Assembly (NCBI GenBank): GCA_009773395.1
Contig: WRPI01000006.1
Coordinates: forward strand, 92,305 to 156,304
Length of the DNA stretch: 64,000 nt
DNA from: Hyphomonadaceae bacterium
GTDB taxonomy: Bacteria; Pseudomonadota; Alphaproteobacteria; Caulobacterales; Aquidulcibacteraceae
Direction: 5' to 3'
Shown here: positions 35,479-45,035 of the stretch, piece after piece
Position numbering within the stretch: the stretch's first letter is position 1
How the letters are laid out: each line of letters opens with the position of its first letter
Notes under the pieces: model-generated
The model's input: only the letters and a program-made list of their open reading frames with translations
Database searches by the model: none
What the model was told of the DNA's origin: nothing
Made by a program: the position numbers and the translations under genes

Positions 35479-36519
35479 TTACTTACTTTCGTTCGCGAAA
35501 AGATATGGCTGGCGATTTTCGATGCTAGACAGCAAAGCAAGGGTTACTTCGATATTTCTAAGGGCATCGTCAATGCCGCACAATGACGGCGCACCTTTTT
35601 CGATAATATCAGCGAAGTGGCGCAATTGTTGTGCAAATGCCGAACTATGGATTAAAGTGCCGTCGTCTTCGTCGATGTCAACTTCCTTTATGCTCACTTG
35701 TTGATCGATGAATTTTTCGGTTCTTGTTGTTATTATTTGCGCGGTGTCTGAAATTGCGAAGCCAATTGGCATTTCAACTTGCCCAGCAGAGGCACTTAAT
35801 ATGATTTTTTGGCTAAAACTCGAATTTTGACTAGCCCTTAGTGTCGCGATAATCTCATTTTCATATAAGACTTGCCCACTAATATTTTCCAAAAGGCCAG
35901 AATTTGGATTATTCCGACCAAATGCAAACGCAGATTTTGGTTTTGATTTTGCCATTAAATTGCAAAAATCGACTACATAACAAAGAAAATCAAAAGCTAT
36001 GCCACCGCTTGCTTTGTCGGATTGGCGCCAATTATCGTTTGAACCAGTCAATTTCATATTGAATTCAGCAAAAATCGTATCAAGTTTGCCGACACTTTGC
36101 GCCGTTGTTTCAAATTCTTGAAAGGCTTTATGATGTCGATACATAAACCCCTCGAGGATTGTACAATTGGCATCTGTGGCCACTTCCTTCAAGCGAACAC
36201 AATCTTCAATTCGGGTTATTAGAGGTTTCTCGCATAATATGGCTTTTGCGCCAGCTTTGATACACGAAACCATATTTTCAAAATGGGTTGCGGGGGGTGT
36301 CGCGATAATTACTCCGTCAAGATTCATTTCGGCCAGCATCTGGGCGGTATTTTCAAAGGCCATGGCGCCATATTGTGCGCACCATGCGTGCCGCTTTTCA
36401 TCGCTTCGCGACGCCGCCGCCACGATTTTTATTCTCTCGTTTGATTTTTGGGCAGCTATAGCATGTGCATGGGAAATCAGCCCACAACCTATTATTCCGA
36501 GCTTTATTTGCGCCACCAA
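35479..36519 (-). CDS. Gfo/Idh/MocA family oxidoreductase, copy 2
   Basis: 346 residues. Rossmann motif LGIIGCGLISHAHAIAAQ (residues 7-24), ATPPATHFENMVSCIKAGA and ILCEKPLITR (EKP at about 97-99). The C-terminal alpha/beta domain starts near 125 (EGFMYRHHKAFQEF) and includes SDKASGGIAFDFLCYVVDF, where a Cys-Tyr stands in the position that is often His. It differs widely from copy 1, so the two probably have different sugar substrates or act in successive steps such as oxidation and re-reduction (inference). Between the cupin (six-base gap) and the GHL6 gene. Confidence 0.9.
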   Translation of the reverse strand: MVAQIKLGIIGCGLISHAHAIAAQKSNERIKIVAAASRSDEKRHAWCAQYGAMAFENTAQMLAEMNLDGVIIATPPATHFENMVSCIKAGAKAILCEKPLITRIEDCVRLKEVATDANCTILEGFMYRHHKAFQEFETTAQSVGKLDTIFAEFNMKLTGSNDNWRQSDKASGGIAFDFLCYVVDFCNLMAKSKPKSAFAFGRNNPNSGLLENISGQVLYENEIIATLRASQNSSFSQKIILSASAGQVEMPIGFAISDTAQIITTRTEKFIDQQVSIKEVDIDEDDGTLIHSSAFAQQLRHFADIIEKGAPSLCGIDDALRNIEVTLALLSSIENRQPYLFANESK

Positions 36520-36525
36520 TGCGCC

Positions 36526-37788
36526 TCAAAATCCAACATCAGGAACGTTGGGGTCAATTTCAGGGCCAAAATAACGCAATATCACCAAAGGCTCGGTCGG
36601 CGATTTGTTCACAAATTTAAGGCCACCGCGAGCAGTAACGTCAGGGATAAATATTTCGTCTTGCGTCAGTTCATAAAAACCGATCATTGAAGGTGAGCTT
36701 ATGTCAATTCCATTTATTGTGCCCTGTCCTTGCACGACAATGATAGAGCTAGCACCCGGGTCGCTGAACTGGCAGGCACAATTTGGGAAGATTGTAAGCT
36801 CACGCGCGGAAAACCACGATTTTCCTTTGACGCGACCATAAACCACCCATTTATCGACATAATTGCTATTGTCGCTTTGTGCAATTATCGGGGTCAAAAA
36901 GTGGTTCTTCTTGAAATCGGGATCGACATTGGCCTCCCAATCCAATTGACTAACCAAATGATCTAAATCATCAGTCTTTTCTTCTGGCACGTCCTTAGTT
37001 AACAGCTCTCGTGAAGTTGTGCGGCCTTCACAAAGATTTTGATACATTGCAAAAACGTCGGAACCCCATTGAGGTTCATAAGTGCAAAGCGAACCAGGCG
37101 CATGCAAAATCCCAGGTCCAACCAACCAACCTGTGCCGGGTTGAAGTTTATAAGCGGCGGAAAAGTGTAAAATGCCATTGTCGCCTTTTTCCCAATTGGC
37201 GATAGTCTCTTTTATATCTTGCTTAGTTGTATTCGGACTTAAGCCAAAATAGGTATGGGGAAAATTATTTGACACATAATTATGTTGCGGTGGAAAATAA
37301 TAACCTTCGGGCTTACCTTCACGCCCAATCAGTGACGCATATTCAGCGCTTTGGTGCATGTGTAGTGGAATTGGGCCCATATTATCAAAGAATTTTGAAT
37401 ATACTGGCCACCGCCCATATTCGCCCCAGATTTTTTCACCGACAAGGATTTCGCCGCGTGCGGCAACTGCATCGCGAAGCGCGAACCTATGCTCATCACA
37501 ATAGACATAGCTTAGTCCCTCATCGGGAACACGGCCCTCATTAGCGGCTTCGGTTGTCGAACCAAACCACCTTTCATCAATGCCGCCACGTTCAAGGCCA
37601 AACGCGAAAAGGTCTTTTGGGTCGAGTTTTAATCTTCCGCCTGGGTGCAAAAAAGACCTTGGAACCCAACAAGGTGCCAACCGCAATAGCCCCCCGTTTT
37701 TTGCCAAAGCTTCGTCAACCAAGACCCCAATATCTCTATCTTTAACTTCTAGAGAACGAACATCTGATTTTTCAAAACTCAAGGTCAT
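36526..37788 (-). CDS. cupin protein resembling type I mannose-6-phosphate isomerase
   Basis: 420 residues from the ATG at 37788; the open frame extends 18 codons further but those residues are not domain-like. A first cupin contains PIPLHMHQSAEYASLIG (about 152-168), giving His-x-His...Glu metal ligands, and a later PGILHAPGSL with the fourth ligand, as in type I phosphomannose isomerases. A second cupin-like barrel (about 300-420) includes SSIIVVQGQGTINGIDI and FIPDVTARGGLKFVN. It could isomerise a sugar or sugar phosphate in the pathway of the two adjacent oxidoreductases, but the exact family was not identified. It begins 76 bases after the TonB receptor gene. Confidence 0.65.
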   Translation of the reverse strand: MTLSFEKSDVRSLEVKDRDIGVLVDEALAKNGGLLRLAPCWVPRSFLHPGGRLKLDPKDLFAFGLERGGIDERWFGSTTEAANEGRVPDEGLSYVYCDEHRFALRDAVAARGEILVGEKIWGEYGRWPVYSKFFDNMGPIPLHMHQSAEYASLIGREGKPEGYYFPPQHNYVSNNFPHTYFGLSPNTTKQDIKETIANWEKGDNGILHFSAAYKLQPGTGWLVGPGILHAPGSLCTYEPQWGSDVFAMYQNLCEGRTTSRELLTKDVPEEKTDDLDHLVSQLDWEANVDPDFKKNHFLTPIIAQSDNSNYVDKWVVYGRVKGKSWFSARELTIFPNCACQFSDPGASSIIVVQGQGTINGIDISSPSMIGFYELTQDEIFIPDVTARGGLKFVNKSPTEPLVILRYFGPEIDPNVPDVGF

Positions 37789-37863
37789 ACTCTCACCAAA
37801 TAAAGGATAAGAAAAATGACAGCGAAAGCCGCAAAGAGTCAATCGCTGCCAATGGGGAAAAAC

Positions 37864-40755
37864 TTAGAACTTCACTTTAGCACCAATAGTAAAATAGCCA
37901 TTGTCTAAATCATAAAGATTCGGCACTGTTGGGAACGCAAGGCCTGGAACAAAGCGGTTAGCAACAAATGGCGGTCTTTGGGCAAATAAATTGTTCGCAG
38001 TGGCATATAATTCCAAATCATGATCCATGACCTCAGCTTTATAGCGTAGTGTCACGTCAGTATACATTATTTCCTTGATTTTGGGGAAAGCAAATATTTG
38101 ACCCGGAATCGGCGGTTGCTGCAAATAGCTGCCAATATATCTCTCTTGCAAGAATATTGAAAAATTGCCCATTGTGTAGGTTGCACTTATATTGCCTCGC
38201 CATTTTGGCAAAGCAAGGTTTGTAGAAGTTGCAAACCAACCAGCGTTTTGAACTGCAGTAGTACCGATTGTATCAATATAATCAATCGCATTCGAGGCCA
38301 ATCCACGCACAACCAAATCATTGCCAAACAATTTCGTTGAGTAAGTAATATCATAATCAATGCCGCGCACTTGGCGACCATTTTGATTGATTTGTTGAAT
38401 GATAATTTGCTGAATTGTTCCAGAAGTATCGCGTGTTATCAAAGCACACTGCACCGCATTGCCACGGAAACAACCATCAATTGTTCCTTGCGCTGTAGTG
38501 CTTGCAAGTGCCCCAGTAACATTGATATCATAATAATCGACCGAACCCGAAAGTCCCTTTAACCAGCTTGGTTTATATATAAAGCCATATGAAATTGTGT
38601 CGGCTTCTTCAGGTTTCAAATTGGGGCTACCTTGAGTCCGAGTAATCGCAATTATGTTCGAGGTATTTGTTTGTGGATCCGTCAAGCCCGGAGTAAACGC
38701 GTTAACCGGCCCTGCAAAAAGTTCAAACAAATTCGGCGCTCGAATATCGCGTGAAGTAGTTGCTCGAATGCGCAAATCTTCAAGAGGCTCATAAGTTATG
38801 CCCGCTTTCCATGTCGAAACTGAGCCAGAATTTTGATAATTCGTAACTCGATACGCGCCGTTGAAATCAAGCGATTTTGCCATTGGAGCATCGGCAAGCA
38901 ACGGCACCTGAACTTCTATAAACGCTTCCGAAACGTCGTCCTTAGCATTGGCTTCTCCAAAATTACCCTGATGCCAACCACCAAAGCGGCAAAGTGCGAC
39001 AGTTGGGCACAGTGCTGTTGGCATTCCGCGCTGACCCGTAGCTTGAATTTGCCCCAAAGCAATCGGATTGGAAACTTCTACCAATGTGCGACGGCGATAT
39101 TCCGCGCCAATCACATATTGCACTGGCCCCGCTGGGAGATTGAATGCATCACCTTGAATTTCCGCTGCCAATACGTTTTGTGAATTGGTAACTTCTTGCG
39201 TGCTTGTTCCTAAAACATAAGCTTTGGAAGCAGCGGAAGGCGAACCTTCGCCAAACAGATTCATCGGCACGCAACCTGGATATAGGCCGGGGCTAGTTAA
39301 ATCGGTGCGGCAGACAATTTGGCCGTTAGCCGGGTTAACAACAGCATCGGCAACATTGTAAACTCGGCTTATATTTGCGACATTTTGGACTTCGCCGTCG
39401 AGTTTGGTTTCGCCGCGACTGAACGACACTGACCAACGAAGTGTATCGCTGATTTTGCCATCAAGCCCGAAACTGAAGTCATAGGATCTGTTCTTATATT
39501 CTAGGTCGATCGTTCCAAAATCAGCATTCAACCGTGCCATTCGGAAAGACGTCATGTTGTTAGCATCCATTTGCGCAGCTATTGCCGCTGGCAAATATGC
39601 GTTGTCACGGTATATTGTGTACGCAGAAGTTGCTGCACGATTATCAGACAAAATCCGCATTTCATTGTGTGATTGCGACATCATTAATTGTGCATAGCCG
39701 CGCACACTATCCGAGAAATCATAACTTACATGCGAATAAAATTTATCAGTATCAAGCGACCCAGCAGGCTGCATTTTATTATATATAATACCATCACCGC
39801 CAATTTTTGCCGCTCCAGAACCTGCAATATCTGTTCCAAACACAAATGCGCGGGTTTGACCGCCGGGAAGGAACATTGTCCCTGCCAATGGCGAGCCTAA
39901 AGGAATTTGGAAGTTTGAAATTATTACGCCACCTTCAGTTCCCAATATCGATCTTACATTTTCGAGTGTAATATATGGCGCGGCGGCGGAGCCGTTACCG
40001 CCCAAAAAGCCATAACGCCTTGGGTCTGGTCTATCCGTTAGCTTGTCAATGCCATCAACCTTGAAATGCTCAAGACTTGCAACAATGTGGCCCCGATCAT
40101 CTGAAAAAGACGTGCCGCCCGCAATGCCAAATTTTACCGACGCATCATCATGATAAGTTGACTCACCATATTGGGCATTAACCATCACACCGTTAAAGCG
40201 ATTGTTGATTACATAATTGACAACCCCAGAAACTGCGTCAGAGCCATAAGCAGCAGACGCGCCGCCAGTAACAATATCAACCCGTGAAACTAGTGCTTCG
40301 GGCAACAAATTTACATCCACTTCGCCAGATTCTCGTGTCGGTGCTACGCGCCTGCCGTCCAAAAGAATCAATGTGCGTGTGAAACCAAGTCCGCGCAGGT
40401 TAATGAAGTTGCCTAATGAACCCACTGCACAACAAAAAGTCCGCGAAGTTGAGCCCGCGAGTTGCGGCAATTGAACCAAGCCGTCCGTAATAGTCATGGG
40501 GGCAGCTGCTTGCAATGCCGATGCAGTCGTGACCGTTACCGCGGTTGGCCTATCATAGCCATTCGACCTAATTCTTGAGCCAGTAACAACCACAGTCTCA
40601 GAGGTCGGCGCATCTTGAGCTAAGGCGTTGGTTACACCGACAAGCGCACTGACCAAACAAGTGGACGCAAGTAATGTCGTTCGTAATAGGACCTTTGAAG
40701 CTCTCAGCTTACGGCCGCCAAAACTGAATCGTTCCGATTTTTCAATTGTGTTCAT
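37864..40755 (-). CDS. TonB-dependent outer membrane receptor
   Basis: 963 residues. A long signal peptide (basic N-region, hydrophobic 25-45, ending NALAQ) is followed by the TonB-box/plug entry TSETVVVTGSRIRS and the plug (about 55-190) with LVQLPQLAG, GLGFTRTLILLDGRRV and VDIVTGGASAAYGSDAVSGVVNYVI. The beta barrel ends with an aromatic residue (IGAKVKF). It has the plug features of Caulobacter/Sphingomonas-type sugar receptors (RRVAPT). It would import the rhamnose-containing oligosaccharide at the expense of the TonB system. First gene of the operon that continues with the cupin and oxidoreductases; AGGGGATGAATA precedes the ATG. Confidence 0.93.
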   Translation of the reverse strand: MNTIEKSERFSFGGRKLRASKVLLRTTLLASTCLVSALVGVTNALAQDAPTSETVVVTGSRIRSNGYDRPTAVTVTTASALQAAAPMTITDGLVQLPQLAGSTSRTFCCAVGSLGNFINLRGLGFTRTLILLDGRRVAPTRESGEVDVNLLPEALVSRVDIVTGGASAAYGSDAVSGVVNYVINNRFNGVMVNAQYGESTYHDDASVKFGIAGGTSFSDDRGHIVASLEHFKVDGIDKLTDRPDPRRYGFLGGNGSAAAPYITLENVRSILGTEGGVIISNFQIPLGSPLAGTMFLPGGQTRAFVFGTDIAGSGAAKIGGDGIIYNKMQPAGSLDTDKFYSHVSYDFSDSVRGYAQLMMSQSHNEMRILSDNRAATSAYTIYRDNAYLPAAIAAQMDANNMTSFRMARLNADFGTIDLEYKNRSYDFSFGLDGKISDTLRWSVSFSRGETKLDGEVQNVANISRVYNVADAVVNPANGQIVCRTDLTSPGLYPGCVPMNLFGEGSPSAASKAYVLGTSTQEVTNSQNVLAAEIQGDAFNLPAGPVQYVIGAEYRRRTLVEVSNPIALGQIQATGQRGMPTALCPTVALCRFGGWHQGNFGEANAKDDVSEAFIEVQVPLLADAPMAKSLDFNGAYRVTNYQNSGSVSTWKAGITYEPLEDLRIRATTSRDIRAPNLFELFAGPVNAFTPGLTDPQTNTSNIIAITRTQGSPNLKPEEADTISYGFIYKPSWLKGLSGSVDYYDINVTGALASTTAQGTIDGCFRGNAVQCALITRDTSGTIQQIIIQQINQNGRQVRGIDYDITYSTKLFGNDLVVRGLASNAIDYIDTIGTTAVQNAGWFATSTNLALPKWRGNISATYTMGNFSIFLQERYIGSYLQQPPIPGQIFAFPKIKEIMYTDVTLRYKAEVMDHDLELYATANNLFAQRPPFVANRFVPGLAFPTVPNLYDLDNGYFTIGAKVKF

Positions 40756-41118
40756 TATTCATCCCCTTGCAAAATTGCCGTTGTCAGCACTTGTTTTTTT
40801 TCGAAGATGACATTTTTTGCAAATATATGCAACAATTTTGATGCAAAATGATTGCTATTGATTAAAGTTCACTATTGTGGGATTAACTAATTGTATTTGC
40901 AGTGTTTTATTTTTGCTTCTGTGAAGTTTTATACCTTGTAGTGGTAATAAATGCCGAAGATTGAAATTTTATTTAGGGTTTTTTGATAAAATCGCAAGTT
41001 TTTTTGCGCAATATTCATCGATATTGATTGCGTTTGCGTTTTTGTCCTGTATTAGCAGAGATACAAAATAATTTGAGCATAATTTAGTCTAAATGACAAA
41101 AGAATTGGGGCAAGCATA
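40756..41118. promoter_or_regulatory. 363-bp divergent promoter region, TonB receptor / MFS transporter
   Basis: No credible gene. The AT-rich stretch contains three TGCAA half-sites at 40818-40822, 40828-40832 and 40842-40846; the last pairs with TTGCT (40852-40856) around AATGA to give the motif also found near rhaD. Since it separates the two oppositely directed uptake genes, it presumably holds both promoters and an operator. A run of T-rich sequence at 40960-41040 shows nothing further. Confidence 0.45.
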
Positions 41119-42495
41119 GTGACCACGATAGTAAAGGCGTCAGAAAGTGAGGGCCGCCCCCTTAAGAAGTCTATCACAATTGGTTGGGCAATCGGAGAAT
41201 TGGCAATAGCTGCATTTGTGGTTTTGCAAATGGCATTCATGCTATTTTATTGCACTGAAGCGTTACACATACCGCCAGCAATCGCTGGATTCGCGCTATT
41301 ACTGCCGCGCCTTTTAGATGCATTTGCGGATCCATTGATGGGTGCATTGTCCGACCGGACGAAAAGCAAACTTGGTAGGCGGCGGTTTTACCTCGCATTG
41401 GGCGCGCCATTATTAGCGATTTCATTCGGTGCGGTTTTCTTCATACCGCCTGAATGGCCAATTGGACCCAAAGTGGCATTGCTGGTAGTCTCATTCATGT
41501 TATCTAATGCGGCAGTAACAATTTACGAAGTTCCATATTCGTCAATGGCAGCGGAAATGACGCAATCATACAAAGAAAGGACAACTCTTGCAGGATACAA
41601 AATGTTTGCCGCAAGGTTCACTGGGGTGTTGGTTGCATATGGCGCTCCAAAAATTTTTGGGACACAAGAAACATTGGCCCAAGGGTTTCAGCAATTGGGC
41701 ATCGTTGCGGGCGCTCTCATTTTGGTCACTGGGCTGTGGGGGTTTTTCTCGACCAAAGATGCCCCGCGATTTGAGCATACGCCGCAGACATTTTCAATTA
41801 AAGATGAAATTTCTTCGGTTTTGCATAACAAATCTTTTGCAAAGTTGTGGTCGGCTTTCTTTTTGCAGAATTTGGCGATTGGGGTTTCAGCTACCACATT
41901 AATATATTTCGTAACTCAAATCATGCTAATTCCACCAAAGGATTCTGGTCAGTTTATGTTTGCAGGCGCTTTGTCTGCGCTCGTCGCCACGCCGATATGG
42001 GTATTTGTGGGACGCAAGATTGGGAAACAACGCGGCTATATTATTGCGATTATTGGCGCAGCTTTGACCGCGATTCCAGCCTTGTTTATTTTACCTACTC
42101 AAATTGCAATTTTCTTTCCTATCTTGATTTTGGCTGGGGCATTGGACGCTGCTAATCAATTATTCCCCAATGCAATGGTTCCAGACACCGTTGAAGTCGA
42201 TGAGCTGCGTACCGGGTTACGGCGCGAAGGGGCCATTTTTGGTGCATGGGGTTTCGCACGTAAACTTGGCATGACTGGTGGTGCATTTCTGGTCAGTCAA
42301 TTATTGGCACTTATTCATTTCGTGCCAGGCCTCGCACCTAATTTGCAGGCAGGTGGCTCCCTCGATGGTATTAGGCTTATTTATGCCGCAGTGCCTCTAG
42401 GCATTTGGATTGCGACATTTTTTGCTTTCAGGCTTTATGATTTAAGTGAAGTTCGGTTTGAACAAATAAAGCAAGAAATAAAGGAAAAAAAATAG
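41119..42495 (+). CDS. MFS sugar transporter, GPH (glycoside-pentoside-hexuronide) family
   Basis: 458 residues, twelve predicted membrane helices. The GPH signature is clear: PRLLDAFADPLMGALSDRTKSKLGRRRFYLALGAPL at about 55-90, followed by YEVPYSSMAAEMTQSYKERT and, in the second half, FPNAMVPDTVEVDELRTGLRREG. These carriers bring sugars or glycosides across the inner membrane with protons or sodium. GTG start at 41119 with GGGG eight bases before. It stands between the TonB receptor (divergent) and the GH78 gene (convergent, two bases apart), fitting uptake of rhamnose or a rhamnoside. Confidence 0.92.
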   Translation: MTTIVKASESEGRPLKKSITIGWAIGELAIAAFVVLQMAFMLFYCTEALHIPPAIAGFALLLPRLLDAFADPLMGALSDRTKSKLGRRRFYLALGAPLLAISFGAVFFIPPEWPIGPKVALLVVSFMLSNAAVTIYEVPYSSMAAEMTQSYKERTTLAGYKMFAARFTGVLVAYGAPKIFGTQETLAQGFQQLGIVAGALILVTGLWGFFSTKDAPRFEHTPQTFSIKDEISSVLHNKSFAKLWSAFFLQNLAIGVSATTLIYFVTQIMLIPPKDSGQFMFAGALSALVATPIWVFVGRKIGKQRGYIIAIIGAALTAIPALFILPTQIAIFFPILILAGALDAANQLFPNAMVPDTVEVDELRTGLRREGAIFGAWGFARKLGMTGGAFLVSQLLALIHFVPGLAPNLQAGGSLDGIRLIYAAVPLGIWIATFFAFRLYDLSEVRFEQIKQEIKEKK

Positions 42496-42497
42496 TC

Positions 42498-45035
42498 CTA
42501 AATAGCAAATGCACCTTGCGCAGAAGTATTGGTTTGCGCATATATTTTGATACCATTAGAAGCACTCAAGTCAATTTCGCAATCGCGCGGGAATTGGATT
42601 TCGAATTCAATTTTCTTACCAATTTTCGTCCATGATATTTCAATCAGGCCAAATTGCGTTGGAATTGACCCCTTAGCCCAATCGAGGTCGCAATCTGTCA
42701 ATTGAAATCCGAATGTCTTGTACCCAGGTGTGATGGCAGTAACGCCCAAACAAAATCGTGACAATTGATAAATGGGCGTAGCCGAAAAGCCGTGGCACAA
42801 ACTCGCGATTGGCTCAAATGCCTCCCATAATGTCGTGGTGCCAGTTGCTATCATTGGGGCAAAAAGGCGCTTAATGTCTGCTACTACCCATTTTATCCAA
42901 CCTGCATTTGCGATACCTGCATAAACAAAATGCGAAAAAAAGCTGTTAGCACGAACGATATCTGTTTTGTCGTCAAATTCTGGACAAAACGCCATAATCG
43001 GCGGTGCGTCTGTCAGTTTTAGCCGCTTGTCATCGGTTATTTGCGTTACAATTTCAGACACAATATTGCTCGGCGCAATCCCATATAGCAGCGCCAAAGC
43101 ATTGCCATGTTGCGATGACTTTGGGCCCTTTTCCAAGCTATGTTCATCGACGCTATCGCAATATAATTTTCGTGTCCAACAATAAAAATGCTGATTAATC
43201 GCATCACAAACTTGCTGATATTCCGAAAAATATTTTTGGTGCCGCGCTTCATAGCCAAAAACCCGCCACAAATCCGCCATGGCCGAAAGTGCGCCAGCAT
43301 AAAGCGCGTTAAATGCCATAGAATAGCCTTTACGCTCAATGTTTGCCCATTCAATAAAATGCCATTCGGGAACATTTGCGATCAATAAATTGTCGTGCCG
43401 CGATTTTTCAAACCATATTATCGCTTTTTCAAGACTGGGCATGAAGTTCTCGACTGTTGCCAAATCATTAGTCACATCGAGATATTTTTTGGTGCCGATT
43501 ATCCAGTGAAGTGAATAATCTGGAATAGTAATCGCAGTTGCCCTGATGTCGCCTGGTGATACCATCCTTGCGAGCCCATCAATTCGTTGGCCTTCGCAAA
43601 TTTGGGTAAGAAAGGCTTTGTGCAAGGCTATAATGCTCTGACCAAAAGTGTAATGCGCCATGTCAAACATCACGATGCCATCACCAAGCCATTGCCTTGA
43701 CTCGCGGTTTGGGCAGTCAATCCACCCATCTTGGGCGCACATTTGCAAAGTGTGGCGACCTGTTTTCCATATTTTATTCAATACGGGGTCGGAGCATTCG
43801 AATTGCCCTTCATTTTCGACTGGGTAATTTACCGTGTTCAAACCCAATTTATGAACAATTATTCCATTTGGGGCATTGCGCACGATAAGTTGTAACCCGC
43901 GAGTGCCGACTGGATTGAATTTTTCAAACCGTTGCCAGCCTTTTCTCGCAATATAGCGGCAAACATGGCTTACAAATAACGCGCCTTCGTGCCGCAGGCC
44001 GTCGCCTTCATGGCCGATGCCATATTCACCGGGTAATTTTTCGGAAAGTGCAAACTCAATTACTTCACCGCCCATCGCCTCAAATTCAATGAAGGGCCGC
44101 CCAACACGGTAGGGGGAAAAACCAAAAAGAAGCGCGGTATCGCTGCCGTCAGTGGTTTTAACAATTGTCGTTCCATTCTCACTGAGCAAGCTATGACTAT
44201 TTTGGACAATGTCACCTTCGGCTACACAAAGTTCTTCAGCATATATTCGTTCTTTAATTCCCAAATCAGCGCGTGGTACAACCGATTTCGACCACAAATG
44301 TTGGCTTGGAAATATTTCCTCTTGCCGCAGTGGGGCTGTTTCATTGTCGATGAGCAATGGGAATGGTGTAACCATTCCCCATCCCCGCGCATTTGCGTCT
44401 TTATTGCCTTCAGCCACCATAATTTGTGCGTTGGGCCAATCCATATCATCATATTCGAGTGACTGCCAATCCTTGGGCAAGACACGGGCGTCCAATTCCT
44501 CGATGAAATCTTGGCCCCAACCCGAGAGCGGAATTTCCTTGGTCCAAGCGGTGGTGTCCACTATTTTCCAGCTCTCATCACTGCCGCTAATTTTAGTCTT
44601 GCCGTTTACCTGCGCGCTTATTTCGCAATAAAGCCCGCCATCGCCAAAAACCGTTTGCCACGCACTTTTGTTGACTTCATACCAAGCAAGATCAACCCCC
44701 GGCACATGAACCAAGACTGCAATTTGATTTGCACCTTTTTTAAGAAATTCTGAAATTTCGATTTCATCGATACGCTGAAAATTCGGATTGGATCGATATG
44801 GACCATAACCAATGGCCTTGCCATTTATCCACAATTTGTATTTGCCATCACAAGTAATTTTCAACTTAGTATGGGAAGCGTCTTGCTCGTGAAAATATTT
44901 ACCACGTGCCAGCACCCAGCGATTCACGCCTTCAATATCGCGGTGCAATGGCGCACCATGAATTGTCATAAACATTGCGTTGTGATCAATTGCTTGGCTT
45001 TTTAGCCAAATGAAATGACCCTTATTTGGTGTCAT
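42498..45035 (-). CDS. alpha-L-rhamnosidase (GH78)
   Basis: 845 residues. The N-terminal part (about 10-290) holds the beta-sandwich carbohydrate-binding domains (CDGKYKLWINGKAIGYGPYRSNPNF; ISGSDESWKIVD). The (alpha/alpha)6 catalytic barrel starts with FECSDPVLNKIWKTGRHTLQMCAQDGWIDCPNRESRQWLGDG (about 420-462), in which the DCPNRE...WLGDG motif carries the catalytic general-acid region of GH78, and continues with LWEAFEPIASLCHGFSATPIYQLSRFCLG. It frees terminal L-rhamnose. No signal peptide is seen, so it should act inside the cell on imported oligosaccharide. The ATG overlaps the end of the esterase gene (ATGA). Confidence 0.92.
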   Translation of the reverse strand: MTPNKGHFIWLKSQAIDHNAMFMTIHGAPLHRDIEGVNRWVLARGKYFHEQDASHTKLKITCDGKYKLWINGKAIGYGPYRSNPNFQRIDEIEISEFLKKGANQIAVLVHVPGVDLAWYEVNKSAWQTVFGDGGLYCEISAQVNGKTKISGSDESWKIVDTTAWTKEIPLSGWGQDFIEELDARVLPKDWQSLEYDDMDWPNAQIMVAEGNKDANARGWGMVTPFPLLIDNETAPLRQEEIFPSQHLWSKSVVPRADLGIKERIYAEELCVAEGDIVQNSHSLLSENGTTIVKTTDGSDTALLFGFSPYRVGRPFIEFEAMGGEVIEFALSEKLPGEYGIGHEGDGLRHEGALFVSHVCRYIARKGWQRFEKFNPVGTRGLQLIVRNAPNGIIVHKLGLNTVNYPVENEGQFECSDPVLNKIWKTGRHTLQMCAQDGWIDCPNRESRQWLGDGIVMFDMAHYTFGQSIIALHKAFLTQICEGQRIDGLARMVSPGDIRATAITIPDYSLHWIIGTKKYLDVTNDLATVENFMPSLEKAIIWFEKSRHDNLLIANVPEWHFIEWANIERKGYSMAFNALYAGALSAMADLWRVFGYEARHQKYFSEYQQVCDAINQHFYCWTRKLYCDSVDEHSLEKGPKSSQHGNALALLYGIAPSNIVSEIVTQITDDKRLKLTDAPPIMAFCPEFDDKTDIVRANSFFSHFVYAGIANAGWIKWVVADIKRLFAPMIATGTTTLWEAFEPIASLCHGFSATPIYQLSRFCLGVTAITPGYKTFGFQLTDCDLDWAKGSIPTQFGLIEISWTKIGKKIEFEIQFPRDCEIDLSASNGIKIYAQTNTSAQGAFAI

